The position numbers and the translations under genes were made by a program. The notes beneath the pieces were generated by a model. That model made no database searches and had not been told where the DNA came from. It was given only the letters and a program-made list of their open reading frames with translations. Below are positions 8,440-17,414 of a stretch of DNA of 39,658 bases, piece after piece. Numbering within the stretch: the stretch's first letter is position 1; each line of letters begins with the position of its first letter. The DNA is from Acaryochloris sp. CRU_2_0 (GTDB lineage Bacteria > Cyanobacteriota > Cyanobacteriia > Thermosynechococcales > Thermosynechococcaceae): NCBI GenBank assembly GCA_012034865.1, contig JAAUOM010000030.1, positions 1-39,658 on the forward strand, read 5' to 3'.

Positions 8440-8685
8440 CTAGTTGATTTTCTTAAGCCCACCACCAATAACTACACCTGGGCCACCAGCAACTACATTA
8501 CTTCCATTACCATTGTTACTCTGGGTGCCATTATTGGTAGCATTTCCACCTGTACCATTAATAGTGGAATCATAGATACGAATGTAATCACGGCCTGCAC
8601 TCCAGCCACCGCTGACGACTTCAGCTTCGCTATTGGAAATTTCTGAAAATAACGTGCTGGAGATGTTTGATTCATTAGATAACAT
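8440..8685 (-). CDS. double-glycine-leader peptide with Gly/Asn-rich core (peptide 3)
   Basis: An 81-residue peptide. Its leader STLFSEISNSEAEVVSGG aligns without gaps to STLFAELTPKEAELIQGG of the peptide at 5100-5375, and in both Gly-Gly falls at residues 26-27. The 54-residue core is low in complexity, mostly Asn and Gly (GTGGNATNNGTQSNNGNGSN), and ends NVVAGGPGVVIGGGLKKIN, sharing GGPGVV with peptide 1. AAAGGA lies nine bases before the ATG. An overlapping frame in the same interval is a shadow. The low-complexity, beta-prone core suggests self-assembly or a secreted structural or signal peptide; this is inference. Confidence 0.6.
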   Translation of the reverse strand: MLSNESNISSTLFSEISNSEAEVVSGGWSAGRDYIRIYDSTINGTGGNATNNGTQSNNGNGSNVVAGGPGVVIGGGLKKIN

Positions 8686-9027
8686 TTGTTTTTCCTTTCA
8701 ATTCAACAAAATAGTTGTGAAGTATTTTTATCGATTCGATTTAATTAATTCGAGTCAGTAATTAATACTTCAACGCTTACATTTATCAATCTATTCCTTT
8801 TTTCAAGGCCTGTCATTACAGGAAAGTTCTGTAATTTCAAAGCTAGAAAAATCTTCTTAGTTCTGAAAAACTCATAAAACTTCGCTTTATATCTCTAGAG
8901 TACGACTACTTCACAGGCACTTAGCCCTGAGAGAATGTCTGAAATCTTACAGATGGAGAAATCCAATATTGCCCATCTAGCGTAACCCTCTACAGTACAT
9001 CGTTCTCTTTAATGAGGGGAAAAAATT
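8686..9027. other. 342-bp divergent intergenic region
   Basis: Lies between the minus-strand peptide gene and the plus-strand ferritin-like gene, so it should hold both promoters. It is AT-rich up to about 8900 and becomes more balanced after that, which roughly marks the right edge of the AT-rich locus. I see no gene, repeat or strong promoter match. Confidence 0.4.
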
Positions 9028-9678
9028 GTGTCTGATCATATTAATCTGCCGTCTCCTCCATCCAAGCTGTTGAATCGCCGTCGAATTTTAGTGGGTGGGG
9101 CGATTACAGGCTTTTCCACCGCTTTGGGTATCCCTGCGTTAACCGCACGCCCTAGTCAAGCCGCCAGCCAGTCCAAGGATGCGGCCATCCTCAACAACGC
9201 CCTCTTCTACGAACACCAAGCTATTTGGGCTTATGGCTTTGCCGCTGGTAAACTCAGTGACACTGAAGTGGGTCGAGCAGTCAAAGCCCTGGCACTGCGC
9301 AACCAAGCAGACCACAAAGCCCACCGAGATACCCTCGCTCAAGCCGTTAAAAGCTTAGGAGCAACCCCTGTAACCGCCCGCCAAAGCTACGATGTCTCTT
9401 CTTATATCCAAAAAGGTGAAGGCAACGTTGATTCAGATGTCAATATTGCCAAACTAGCCTTGGCCTTGGAAGTAGATGCCGCGATCGCCTACACCAGTGA
9501 AATCGCCCGCCTGAAAACCCCTGCCCTGATCACCACAGGTGCCAGTATTGGCTCTGCCGAATCTGCCCATGCAACTGCCATCCGCGCTGCGTTTGTCTCT
9601 TTAGGTGTGAATATCCCCATCGTCCCTGCTGCGTTTGTCAGTGCGAATGCCCGCTCAGCATGGGTCTTGAAAGTTTAG
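9028..9678 (+). CDS. Tat-exported ferritin-like domain protein
   Basis: A 216-residue protein with a twin-arginine signal: NRRRILVGGAITGFSTALGI followed by a cleavable-looking ARPSQAAS region, so it is likely folded in the cytoplasm and exported to the periplasm or lumen. The mature part is a helical bundle of the ferritin_2/DUF4439 type, with ALFYEHQAIWAYGFAAGKL and ALRNQADHKAHRDTLAQAV placing Glu and His where a di-metal site could form, and LEVDAAIAYTSEI and IGSAESAHATAIRAAF further on. The start is GTG at 9028, with GAGGGG upstream; no in-frame ATG fits. Iron binding or oxidative-stress protection is the usual guess for the family. Confidence 0.8.
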   Translation: MSDHINLPSPPSKLLNRRRILVGGAITGFSTALGIPALTARPSQAASQSKDAAILNNALFYEHQAIWAYGFAAGKLSDTEVGRAVKALALRNQADHKAHRDTLAQAVKSLGATPVTARQSYDVSSYIQKGEGNVDSDVNIAKLALALEVDAAIAYTSEIARLKTPALITTGASIGSAESAHATAIRAAFVSLGVNIPIVPAAFVSANARSAWVLKV

Positions 9679-9706
9679 CTCAGTTTTCAGCAGCGTCGCA
9701 TACAAC

Positions 9707-9752
9707 CATCCCCTCCTAGAAGGGGTGTACCCGCAGGGCGGGGTGGGTTCTT
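9707..9752. repeat. G/C-rich intergenic hairpin repeat
   Basis: Contains CCCCT (9710-9714) pairing with AGGGG (9721-9725) across CCTAGA, followed by ACCCGCAGGGCGGGGTGGGT, which can fold on itself. AGGGGTG recurs just after, at about 9760. This style of C/G-rich palindrome is common between genes in cyanobacteria. It stands exactly between an intact gene and the truncated start of the MFS gene, so it may mark a recombination joint. Confidence 0.45.
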
Positions 9753-9787
9753 CACCAAGAGGGGTGTGAGCTGCCCATTGCCAATGC

Positions 9788-10582
9788 AGGGTTGTCCTTG
9801 TCTTGGGTCTCACAGCCGCCCTAGGCCTTCTCTTAGCCGGTTTAGTACAACAGATTGGGGCATCGATTGCTTTTATGATCGGTACCATTGTTCTGCTCAT
9901 CGGTGGCACTATTCTTTACTCCACAGCTCCTCAGCGTGCCCATCCCGGCATGGGTAGAATGGTCTCCTCCTCAATCCCTCTGGCAAAATCTCGCCACTAC
10001 TCCCTTCGGATCCTTTTATTTGCAGTAGGTTCAGGAGCAGCCTTTGAAACCAATGTCCTATTAGAGATTTTCCCAGCAGTATTACAACAAGCCTTACCAC
10101 AATTGCACCTGGTTGCGATCGCCTCTAGCATCCTTGGTATTGCAGCACTTTCTGCTAATCCTCTCAGTCGATTAGTAGTTAAGTGGGGAGAAGCAAAAGC
10201 CATGCAAATGGTTTTAACGGCTGTGTTGGGTCTAATCGGGCTGACGGTGTTCAGCCCCAACAATGCCATCTTTGCCTTGATCTGGCTAGTTGCGTTAGGA
10301 ATTGCCTTTGGCCTAGTTTTTACCGATACCATTCCCTATGCGTTATCCATACTACCTAGCCAACAAGCAGGGTTAGCTACAGGACTCTACTTTGGAGGCG
10401 GTAGCGCGGCAACGGTGTTCTTTGCCTTACTCCAACAGCAAACGGGCGGATTGACTGCCACTCAAGGCTTGGGGGGAGCAGCGATCGCCTGTATTCTTGC
10501 GAATTTCTGTTTGCTGCGATCGGTACAAATGAGGCAAAAAGCCCCTGCAATCAGTGAGGGGTCTAACCGCAACTCAATTTAG
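9788..10582 (+). pseudogene. N-terminally truncated MFS transporter
   Basis: The readable frame starts near 9788 (RVVLVLGLTAALGLLLAGLV) and gives about 260 residues with some eight hydrophobic helices (IGASIAFMIGTIVLLIGGTI; ILLFAVGSGAAFETNVLLEI; LVALGIAFGLVFTDTIPYAL; GLATGLYFGGGSAATVFFAL). This matches the second half and central loop of a major facilitator protein of about 400 residues. The first four or so helices are missing: only about 110 bp separate it from the ferritin-like gene, and that space holds a G/C-rich repeat. There is no ribosome site at the possible TTG start (9803). It is most likely a deletion remnant; the substrate is unknown. Confidence 0.65.
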
Positions 10583-10594
10583 CAATTGAATAAA

Positions 10595-10765
10595 CTAATC
10601 CTCTTCAACGACCTCAAACTGACTTTTCTCAGCGCCACAAACCGGACAAACCCAATCCTCAGGGATATCTTCAAAGGGAGTCCCAGGAGCTATTCCACCA
10701 TCTAGATCACCATGCTCAGGATCATAAATGTAACCACAGACTGTACATTGGTATTTCTGCATCAT
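10595..10765 (-). CDS. rubredoxin
   Basis: A 56-residue mononuclear iron electron carrier. On the minus strand it reads [20 protein letters not shown], later [20 protein letters not shown]. Both Cys-x2-Cys knuckles are present (CTVCG at 7-11, CPVCG at 40-44), together with the conserved YxYDP and [12 protein letters not shown] segments. It is a short type-I rubredoxin and lacks the C-terminal membrane anchor of the photosystem-assembly rubredoxin RubA, so it is probably a soluble electron donor. ATG 10762, in frame three bases later, is an equally possible start. It is on the same strand as the ApcB-like gene but separated from it by a strong terminator, so it is probably transcribed from its own promoter. 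Confidence 0.93.
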   Translation of the reverse strand: MMQKYQCTVCGYIYDPEHGDLDGGIAPGTPFEDIPEDWVCPVCGAEKSQFEVVEED

Positions 10766-10807
10766 TGGTCATTGCTGCAACTTCTCTGATGCTCATTCAG
10801 ATTTTTC

Positions 10808-10843
10808 ATAAAAAAACTGCTAGAACCCAAAAGTTACTAGCAG
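10808..10843 (-). terminator. intrinsic terminator of the ApcB-like gene
   Basis: In the minus direction, CTGCTAG and CTAGCAG (10837-10843 and 10817-10823) form a 7-bp stem around a 13-base loop, followed at once by seven T residues (10810-10816). It begins 28 bases beyond the stop codon. Confidence 0.85.
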
Positions 10844-10870
10844 CGTTGCGACATTGTTGAATTGAGAATC

Positions 10871-11356
10871 TTAGCTCAAAGCTGCACAAAGATAATTAAA
10901 GTAGTAGGCAATTTGATCACTAGCAACCGATCCCACTAGCTCAGTCACCACCGACTTCATCGCTTGAATAGACTGCACCGTCGCTTCCAAAGGCACCCCT
11001 AAGGCTAAGTAGGTTTCTTTGAGACCATTCAAAACTCGCTCATCTAAAATGGCAGCATCTCCAGCCAACATAGCGTAGGTTGAGTAACGCAGGTAAAAAT
11101 CAAGATCACGAATGCACGCAGCATAACGGCGACTAGTATGCATACCACCGAAGCTGCTACTTTCCGTAGGATTAAGAGACCGAGAAACAGCTTCTTTAAC
11201 AATCGTGGCAGCATGATCTCGAATTAATGCTGCAGTTTGCACTTTGAGTTCATCAAGCTGGAAGTCCTGCTGAAGCTTTTGTAAAGCTCCACCATCAACG
11301 TATTTTCCTTGAAGGTCAAATGAGGTAATCACAGCGGTGATTGCGTTGTCCGTCAT
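10871..11356 (-). CDS. divergent allophycocyanin beta-type phycobiliprotein
   Basis: A 161-residue globin-fold bilin protein, the same length as ApcB. It is closest to ApcB by eye: [36 protein letters not shown] and [16 protein letters not shown]. Cys81 (numbering Met as 1) sits at the normal bilin attachment site, with Arg76/Arg77 and Asp84 nearby. Asn71, which is methylated in standard beta subunits, is Gly here ([16 protein letters not shown]), and the loop before it differs. The N-terminal half is also diverged. AGGAAG lies upstream of the ATG. No apcA, apcE or linker gene is nearby, so it is an orphan. It may pair with alpha subunits encoded elsewhere, be a special core subunit, or be a leftover of a reduced antenna. 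Confidence 0.9.
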   Translation of the reverse strand: MTDNAITAVITSFDLQGKYVDGGALQKLQQDFQLDELKVQTAALIRDHAATIVKEAVSRSLNPTESSSFGGMHTSRRYAACIRDLDFYLRYSTYAMLAGDAAILDERVLNGLKETYLALGVPLEATVQSIQAMKSVVTELVGSVASDQIAYYFNYLCAALS

Positions 11357-11694
11357 TACTAAACTTCCTTAACCTGCTTCCTTGTTAATGGTAATAAATA
11401 ATGTCCTCAGACCCTATTCTCAGATAAGACGGTAACCACTCAGAGGCAGTTGTAACAGTTTTTAACACTCTCTGCATAATGCCTTTTCGGAAGAGCACTC
11501 AAGACTAGGAATGATAGCATCCCCAGACTGATTTGAACCCAGCTCAAACGCGACTATGTAATGGTGACTACATAGACTGAATGAGAGAGAGGCCAAAGGG
11601 GGAAGACTACCATTTTTCATCTCAGCTATGGGTTAAAACAGTCTATAGTTCTTACTATTTTTAGTGTAAAGGTAGAGGATCTCCTCCCGTAATT
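11357..11694. promoter_or_regulatory. divergent intergenic region with a 22-bp dyad
   Basis: Separates the ApcB-like gene (-) from the SPOR-protein gene (+) and must hold both promoters. At 11554-11575 CTATGTA and TACATAG form a perfect 7-bp inverted repeat with an 8-base centre, about 120 bases before the plus-strand start. The spacing suits a dimeric regulator, but no factor can be named. No other gene is seen. Confidence 0.35.
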
Positions 11695-12957
11695 ATGGTG
11701 GTTGCTATGATTGATTCTCCTTCTTCCCATCATCCTGACCCAAAGTTGCAGGCGGCACTGGGTACGTTGGATTTGACCATAGAATCTGAACTGGCTCTTT
11801 TTCGCCAAGCCCAGGCATTGGCTACTCTTCCCTCTCCAGAAGAGTTTGCTGAGCAAGAAACCGAGGAAAAAGCCCATGAACCTCAATTGCTAACCCCTAA
11901 CCTTGAGGAAGGCCTGCTCCCAATCCCAATAGCCCCAGAAGCTCCTATTGCCAATCCGGTCATGGCAATAGATTCACCGGAAGTAGCATTGTCTCCTGCC
12001 CCCCCTAGTTTGGGTTGGTCAGAGGATATTGCCGATAACTTGACCCCTGCAGAATTAGCGTTATTTCGAGTGAATGCGGGTTCTGACACAACTATAGAGT
12101 CGGTCGGGGCTGAACTAGACCAACAAGAAGCGGTTTTGGAACCGACGACACCATCCCCCTCTTCCCAGGAGAGGAATACTGTTGTCGGCGCTCCTTTGTC
12201 CGCTGATGCCGAGGGGGATCATCCAAACATCTCTAAGCTGGATCCTGCCATTGAAGATTACCTAGACTCTTCCACCGCTTTACGCCAACATTTAGAAGAG
12301 TCCATGCCTGTTCCAGAGACGAACCCTGAACCCAGTAAGTTCAGTCCCCAAAAGTTAGTTCAGTTTGGAGCCTTGACTGTTCTAGGGACTTTGGTGGTTG
12401 CGCTATTCCTCAACGTCACGGGTTTGAGCAAAAAACTCCGACCCTCCCCAGTTCCTCAACTTGAGCGAACACCACCGTCTTCTTCAGAAGCAATTTCTCC
12501 CCAAAGCCAACTGACAGCTTCTCCTATTCCCACGGCGACCAGTCCAAGACCAAAGTTAGAGTTGTCCTCACCAGAAGTTGCAGAGGTCAATTCAGGAAAT
12601 TTGAGTCCTTCGCAGCCCAGTGCATCTGTCCCAATGCCATCAAACTCTTCTAATGCAGGCACGGCTGTTCCCGCAACTCCTGTTGCCTCTGTTCAATCTC
12701 CCGTTCCTCAAGAGCCGATTCCCGTGATTACGGAGGAAACGGCTCAGTCTGGGGGGTTATTTTATGTTATGCTGCCTTACACTAATCCCTCCTCTCTCAC
12801 CCAAGCTCAACAATGGGTTCCTACTGCCTTCTTAACCGAAGGAACAGGCGGTCAGCAGATTCAAATGGGTGCTTTGGAGACTATGGATGCAGCCCAAACC
12901 TTGGCTCAGCAGTTGCGCACTAGAGGACTATCCGCATCGATTATTGCTCCCAATTAA
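11695..12957 (+). CDS. single-pass membrane protein with C-terminal SPOR-like domain
   Basis: A 420-residue protein. Residues 1-215 are acidic and Pro-rich, probably disordered and cytoplasmic. One membrane helix follows at about 220-243 (FGALTVLGTLVVALFLNVTG). Then comes a long Ser/Pro/Thr linker, and from about 354 to the end a compact domain (GGLFYVMLPYTNPSSLTQAQ ... AAQTLAQQLRTRGLSASIIA) shaped like SPOR domains, which bind glycan strands stripped of stem peptides at division sites. The role in septation or the envelope is inferred from that domain. The ATG at 11695 is followed by an in-frame ATG at 11707, which could also serve. The stop codon overlaps that of the convergent ABC1 kinase gene in a shared TTAA. 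Confidence 0.7.
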   Translation: MVVAMIDSPSSHHPDPKLQAALGTLDLTIESELALFRQAQALATLPSPEEFAEQETEEKAHEPQLLTPNLEEGLLPIPIAPEAPIANPVMAIDSPEVALSPAPPSLGWSEDIADNLTPAELALFRVNAGSDTTIESVGAELDQQEAVLEPTTPSPSSQERNTVVGAPLSADAEGDHPNISKLDPAIEDYLDSSTALRQHLEESMPVPETNPEPSKFSPQKLVQFGALTVLGTLVVALFLNVTGLSKKLRPSPVPQLERTPPSSSEAISPQSQLTASPIPTATSPRPKLELSSPEVAEVNSGNLSPSQPSASVPMPSNSSNAGTAVPATPVASVQSPVPQEPIPVITEETAQSGGLFYVMLPYTNPSSLTQAQQWVPTAFLTEGTGGQQIQMGALETMDAAQTLAQQLRTRGLSASIIAPN

Positions 12958-14965
12958 CCCACACCCGCCGCAGAAGTTTGGATCGAGGCGGAGGAGACAG
13001 GACTATCGGTCAGACTTGAGGTGGCGGGCAGTTCAGGCAACAAAAACTCTCGAATGAGTCGAACCAAAGCCTTTTGTAGCAGCCCATTTACAACTTGTTG
13101 GCCTAAAGCCTGAGTTTCAGGTTTTACCAGTAGGGGTGGAACCACCGCGATCAACTTGAAGGGGTCGAAACCAGGGGTCTGTTGCAACAATCCCCAAATT
13201 CGTTGAATATGCCCCAGATTGGCCTCTAGGTCAGCGATGGATTGCGGATTACTTTCCCATCCCATCTGTACTCGAAACTGGGCAGTGATTCCTTGCCAAG
13301 CGGTTTGACCAAAGGCGTCAATGCTGTTGACCAGTTCCTGGGCAATGCGATCGCGAATCAATTCCCCCCGTTCAGAGAATAAATAATCAAGAGCCTGGTC
13401 TAAAGACCCACCTAGATCGTAATCAAAGTTATTGCGGGCATTCTTCATCAAATTTTCCAGGCGATTCCAACGGAAACTATCTTCCTTAAACAACAAATCT
13501 TTCAGGCTTTGCCGGAGTTCTGGAGCGGGATCCGTCAAGATCCGTTTAGCGACGTAGGGATAGGCCGCACTCAAGACTTTGAAATTTTTATCGACGCCAA
13601 TGGCAATCCCTTCCATCGTCAGCAAGGACCGTACAATTAAGGCGTAATAGGACGGCACTCGAAAGGGGTACTCATACATCAGATCTGAAAGCTGATCAAA
13701 GATGCTTTGGATATTTAACTCAGCCACGCTGGCTCCTAGAGCATTGTCAAATACGATGCCCAAAGCTGGAATAATCGGTTCTAAATCTGTATCAGGGGTC
13801 AAAAATCCCAGATGCACATAATCATGGGCAAGAGCTTCAAATTCACGATTGATGATATGCACAATGGCATTAATCAGCCCATAGCGCTGCTCTAGATTGA
13901 TTTCGCTCATCATGCCGAAATCCAGATAGGCTAATTTGCCATCAGGAGTCGCCAGTAAATTACCGGGGTGCGGATCGGCATGGAAAAAGCCATGTTCCAG
14001 CAACTGCCGTAGGGAACATTGCACACCCACATCAATTAAATGGCGCGCATCAATGCCTTGAGCCTCGATCTTTTGGGGTTGGTTGAGCTTGGTCCCCGTC
14101 ACCCATTCCATGGTCAACACCCGGCGGTTAGTATATTCCCAGTAAATCTTGGGAATATGGATTCCGGCAAATAGCTGTAGAGCTGGGCAAAATATTCGGC
14201 ATTACGCCCCTCTTGGGTATAATCCACTTCTTCAAACAGCCGTCCAGCAAATTCATCTAAAATACCAACCAAATCGCTGCGGATAGATTTAGTCGTTTTC
14301 TGTGCCCAAGCTGCTAAACCCCGCAGAATATAAACATCCAAAGTGATCTGTTCGGCAAGATCAGGGCGTTGAACTTTCACTGCTACCCATTCGCCAGTAT
14401 GGAGTTGTCCTTTATAAACTTGCCCCAAAGAAGCAGCCGCAATTGGCTCCGGGGTCAATTGGGCATAGAGGTCTTGAGGGGGAAGACCCAGTTCTTCTTC
14501 AATAAATTGATACGCAATTTGATTGGAAAAGGCAGGCAGTTGATCTTGAAGCTTAGAAAGCTCTTCTAAGTAAGGGCTGGGCAAGATATCCGGTCGGGTA
14601 GACAAGGCTTGACCAATTTTGATAAAAGCTGGCCCTAATATTGTCAAAGTCTCACGCAGTTGAATGGCTCGGCGTTTTTGGCGTTCAGGCGTGGCAGGGG
14701 TACGCTTATCCCACCATCGACGCCCCAGCAAAAGAATAAAGGGCCAAAGGATTGTGATCCAACGTCGGATCACGCGTAGGAACTGGCCTTGATATTTTTG
14801 TTGAATTTTTACCGGGTCGTAAGCCTCAAATCCAATGGCTGGCGTCAGATTGGTCGGCACATCCGTGGCAACTGCCGCCACAGATAGATTGCCATTGGCG
14901 ACAGGAAGAGACTGAGGTACCAAAAGTGCAGAAGGTCTCTGGGATGGAGGTTCGGCCAAGGTCAT
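12954..14965 (-). pseudogene. ABC1/UbiB-family atypical kinase, frameshifted
   Basis: Two overlapping frames together make one protein of about 670 residues. The upstream part carries the family hallmarks LGPAFIKIGQALSTRPDILP (KxGQ) and GEWVAVKVQRPDL (the VAxKVQ lysine). The downstream part carries MEWVTGTKL, HGFFHADPHPGNLL and LDFGMM (catalytic Asp-Phe-Gly). The joint lies at about 14166-14171: adding one base to the GG or TTT run restores LPGIHIPKIYWEYTNRRVLT, the conserved family sequence. No other damage is visible, so the gene may be intact in the organism and mis-called here. ABC1 kinases of cyanobacteria and plastids act in prenyl-quinone metabolism and the photo-oxidative response. 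The start is ATG 14965. Confidence 0.85.
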
Positions 14966-15110
14966 CGGTGTGAAAGTCTAGGACAGCACAACTTGAGAAT
15001 ATTTACTTGATCAACCCTGCCAAGAGGCAAGTGTAGGATGGCAAGATATTATCTACTGTAAAGCATTGTAACAATCAAATTGTCTTTCTAGTTGGACAGC
15101 GCTTTCCCAG

Positions 15111-15689
15111 CTATCCATTCTCTCCCCTTAAAATGTTGGCTGGCGTCATAGACAGATTAGGAAATTGGGGGGATTGGAGAGGCTGTTGTTCTTGGAACAC
15201 ACCTTGCTCGATATACTCGAAATCTTGCAAGCTCAAGATCGTGATCTGTTGCCAAGCAGGATCCACAATCCAATATTCAGGAATTCCCAAAGCCTGATAT
15301 TGCTGCCGTTTAGCTCGATAGTCCCGTTCTCGTTGCAGTTCACCAGGACTGACAACCTCAGCGACCAGGATAGGAGAAGCCATTTCTAAGCGAATGGTGT
15401 TCCGCTTTTGCAACTGTTGAATATGTTCAGATCGCAAAATTGTCAGATCGGGGTAGCGGTTTTTGGGTTCCCCCCAAACTTCTAACTCTAGACCCTGTCC
15501 TCGCACACGGTCAGTGCCCAGCAACAAAGAAAACTGTAAAAACAGGCGATTGGCAATCTGCACATTTTCTCCAGACTCAGGTGGCACCTCAATCAGCTCT
15601 CCGTTGAAGAGTTCATACCATTTTTCTGAACCATCGTCATAGGCGAGATAGTCTTCAAAACTCAAAAATCTGGGTTTTGCTTGAATCAT
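15111..15689 (-). CDS. Uma2-family (DUF820) putative endonuclease
   Basis: About 192 residues from ATG 15689, preceded by AGAGAG; a TTG ten codons upstream is less likely. It has the PD-(D/E)xK core usual for the family: FEDYLAYDDGSEKWYELFNG with the early Glu, YPDLTILRSEH, PILVAEVVSPGELQRERDYR with the catalytic Glu, then KRQQYQALGIPEYWIVDPAW. The family is greatly expanded in cyanobacteria and its physiological job is unsettled. A second member with low similarity is at 23518-24225. It is a lone gene and I see no partner. Confidence 0.85.
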   Translation of the reverse strand: MIQAKPRFLSFEDYLAYDDGSEKWYELFNGELIEVPPESGENVQIANRLFLQFSLLLGTDRVRGQGLELEVWGEPKNRYPDLTILRSEHIQQLQKRNTIRLEMASPILVAEVVSPGELQRERDYRAKRQQYQALGIPEYWIVDPAWQQITILSLQDFEYIEQGVFQEQQPLQSPQFPNLSMTPANILRGENG

Positions 15690-15739
15690 AGAAATGCTCT
15701 CTATTGGCTTTGAGTGCAAATTACCCCATCGACCTCACT

Positions 15740-16499
15740 TCAATCATGGCATGAGCCGCCAGGATTTGCTGAGTCCTTAGCCATGAGCACCAGTCGGGTG
15801 ATTATAGCTATCCCTGCTTCCACTTTCCAAAAAAGGTTGACGCCTGCTAGGCGCATATTCCACTCTTGGCCAGGTTGGCTATCTTTACAGCGCTCATAAC
15901 CAGGGCGTGGATCTTGGGCAATGACATCCGTAATCAGCTGTTGGACGGCTTCTTTATGAATACCTGGAATTGCTTCTAAACTTGCCATTGCTGCTGGACT
16001 CCAGGTGACAGGTAATCGGGGATCCGTCTGTTGTGCCCAGGCACTGGTGGCGGTTGCGATCGCATCGGCATAGGGAACATAGGGCTTAATATCCAGGACG
16101 GGCGTTCCATCTAAAAAATCTCCGCCGTGGATGTGCAGCAGAATTTCTGTGGGGGTTTTCTCCACCTGGTCTAAAGGCACTGCACTTAAGCCAATGGGGT
16201 TAGGTCGGTTGGGACTGCGAGTAGCGTAGACACCCATCCCTTGATTGCCCCCAGGCGCGGGGTCGGACTAGAGATTTCAATTTGGGAAAGTGCTGACCAT
16301 GAAGTTGAAAAATCACCCAAATATGGGAAAAGCCCTCAATCCCACGCAAGGACTGCCAATGAAAATCTGTAGGCGGAAAGACAATCACGGCTGGGGCAGA
16401 GGGGACTAATCCAGCTTGTCGGGGAATCCCAAACCGCTCAGAATAGCAAGAGCGAATATAGGCGATCGGCGTCAAACTGACTGGCGCTAGGGGAGCCAT
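15740..16499 (-). pseudogene. trmO: TrmO (TsaA/UPF0066) tRNA N6-methyladenosine methyltransferase, frameshifted
   Basis: TrmO methylates N6 of t6A37 in tRNA-Thr. The first frame gives SLTPIAYIRSCYSERFGIPR, GIEGFSHIWVIFQLH and LVRPR. The second gives MGVYATRSPNRPNPIGLSAV, GGDFLDGTPVLDIKPYVPYA and a C-terminal extension to 15740. The junction reads CCCCGCGCCTGGGGG in gene sense (16248-16262). Adding one C and one G to these runs restores VRPPRLGGNQGMGVYATRSP, the exact family consensus, so two bases appear to be missing within 15. The start ATG 16499 fits family N-termini; 16532 and 16544 also lie in frame. The gene follows trmJ by 16 bases, so both tRNA-modification genes are probably co-transcribed. 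Confidence 0.85.
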
Positions 16500-16515
16500 T
16501 CTCTGGCAATTCAGG

Positions 16516-17255
16516 TTAGGGTTCTTCGGCATGATCACCCCCATGCTGTTGGGCTTCTAAGCGATCTAGGGTTCGTTCTATGCCCACTCGAATATTGTGC
16601 AGTAAATGCAGATCCTCATAGCCTAATAAGGCCAAACTCTTACTGACATAGTTTTGATAGCGAGGTGTCAAACCAATTTTCTGCATCAATCGCAGCACAG
16701 ATTGTTTCAAACTAGCAAATTCTGGGACAGACAGTTGGTTCTGGTTCAGACGTTGGTCCTTAATCTGTAGAGTGGTTTGCATCTGGGAAACACAAAGCTG
16801 TAGACCATCACAGCTTGGGCCAGGTTGAGAGAAGGGTGGAGATGAGCTTGGGGAATGGTGGTAATCAGATCGCAGGTGGCAATATCTTGGCGATTGAGGC
16901 CAGAGCGTTCCCCACCAAAGACAAAAGCCACCCGCTGCACACTCACTCCCTTAGCTTGCAAATGCTGGGGCAATTCCCGGATCGAGACATAGTGATACTT
17001 CTCATAGCGATGCCGAGCGGTGGTTGCACAGGCCAAATCAATATCCTGTAGGGCGTCTGGGAGATGCTCATAAACAGGAGCGGCATTGAGAATGGCTTGG
17101 GAACCGTGAGCAAGGATTTGGGCTTTATCAGTGGTGCGATCGCACCTAGGACGAACCAGCCGTAAATCCGTATGCCCCATCGTCTTCAAAGCCCGCGCCG
17201 CCGCACCCAAATTCTCCGCGACTTCTGACTCAACCAGAATAAATGAGCAATCCAT
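16516..17255 (-). pseudogene. trmJ: TrmJ/TrmH-type (SPOUT) RNA 2'-O-methyltransferase, frameshifted
   Basis: The N-terminal frame has the SPOUT knot motifs: FILVESEVAENLGAAARALK (motif 1), VAFVFGGERSGLNRQDIATC (motif 2) and SLNLAQAVMVYSF (motif 3). TrmJ modifies position 32 of tRNAs. After VYSFVFP the frame runs off, while a second frame (16516-16782) supplies the expected helical tail LKQSVLRLMQKIGLTPRYQN and RVGIERTLDRLEAQQ. One extra base in the TTTCCC run (16785-16790) fuses them into about 245 residues, normal for cyanobacterial members. The identity of the short tail as the TrmJ C-terminus is inferred from position and helix pattern. TrmJ rather than TrmL is preferred because of that tail. 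Confidence 0.75.
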
Positions 17256-17414
17256 ACAAACGCAGAAAATTGGTTAATGCCATTGTCAGGGGAAAAAGCA
17301 TTTATCTGCAAGTATTTTAGCTAAGAAACAGAACTATTACCTGATTTTAGACGAGTCCTATCTCATGATTTAAATTCCAAATCTTCTGAGAAAAATTCTC
17401 TAGTTTCTATGATT

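Noticed and set aside
12095..12125. AGTCGGTCGGGGCTGAACTAGACCA looks like another copy of the 24-bp repeat.
   Set aside because: Only the GTCGGTCG core and AGACCA agree, with different spacing, and no HIP1 halves flank it.
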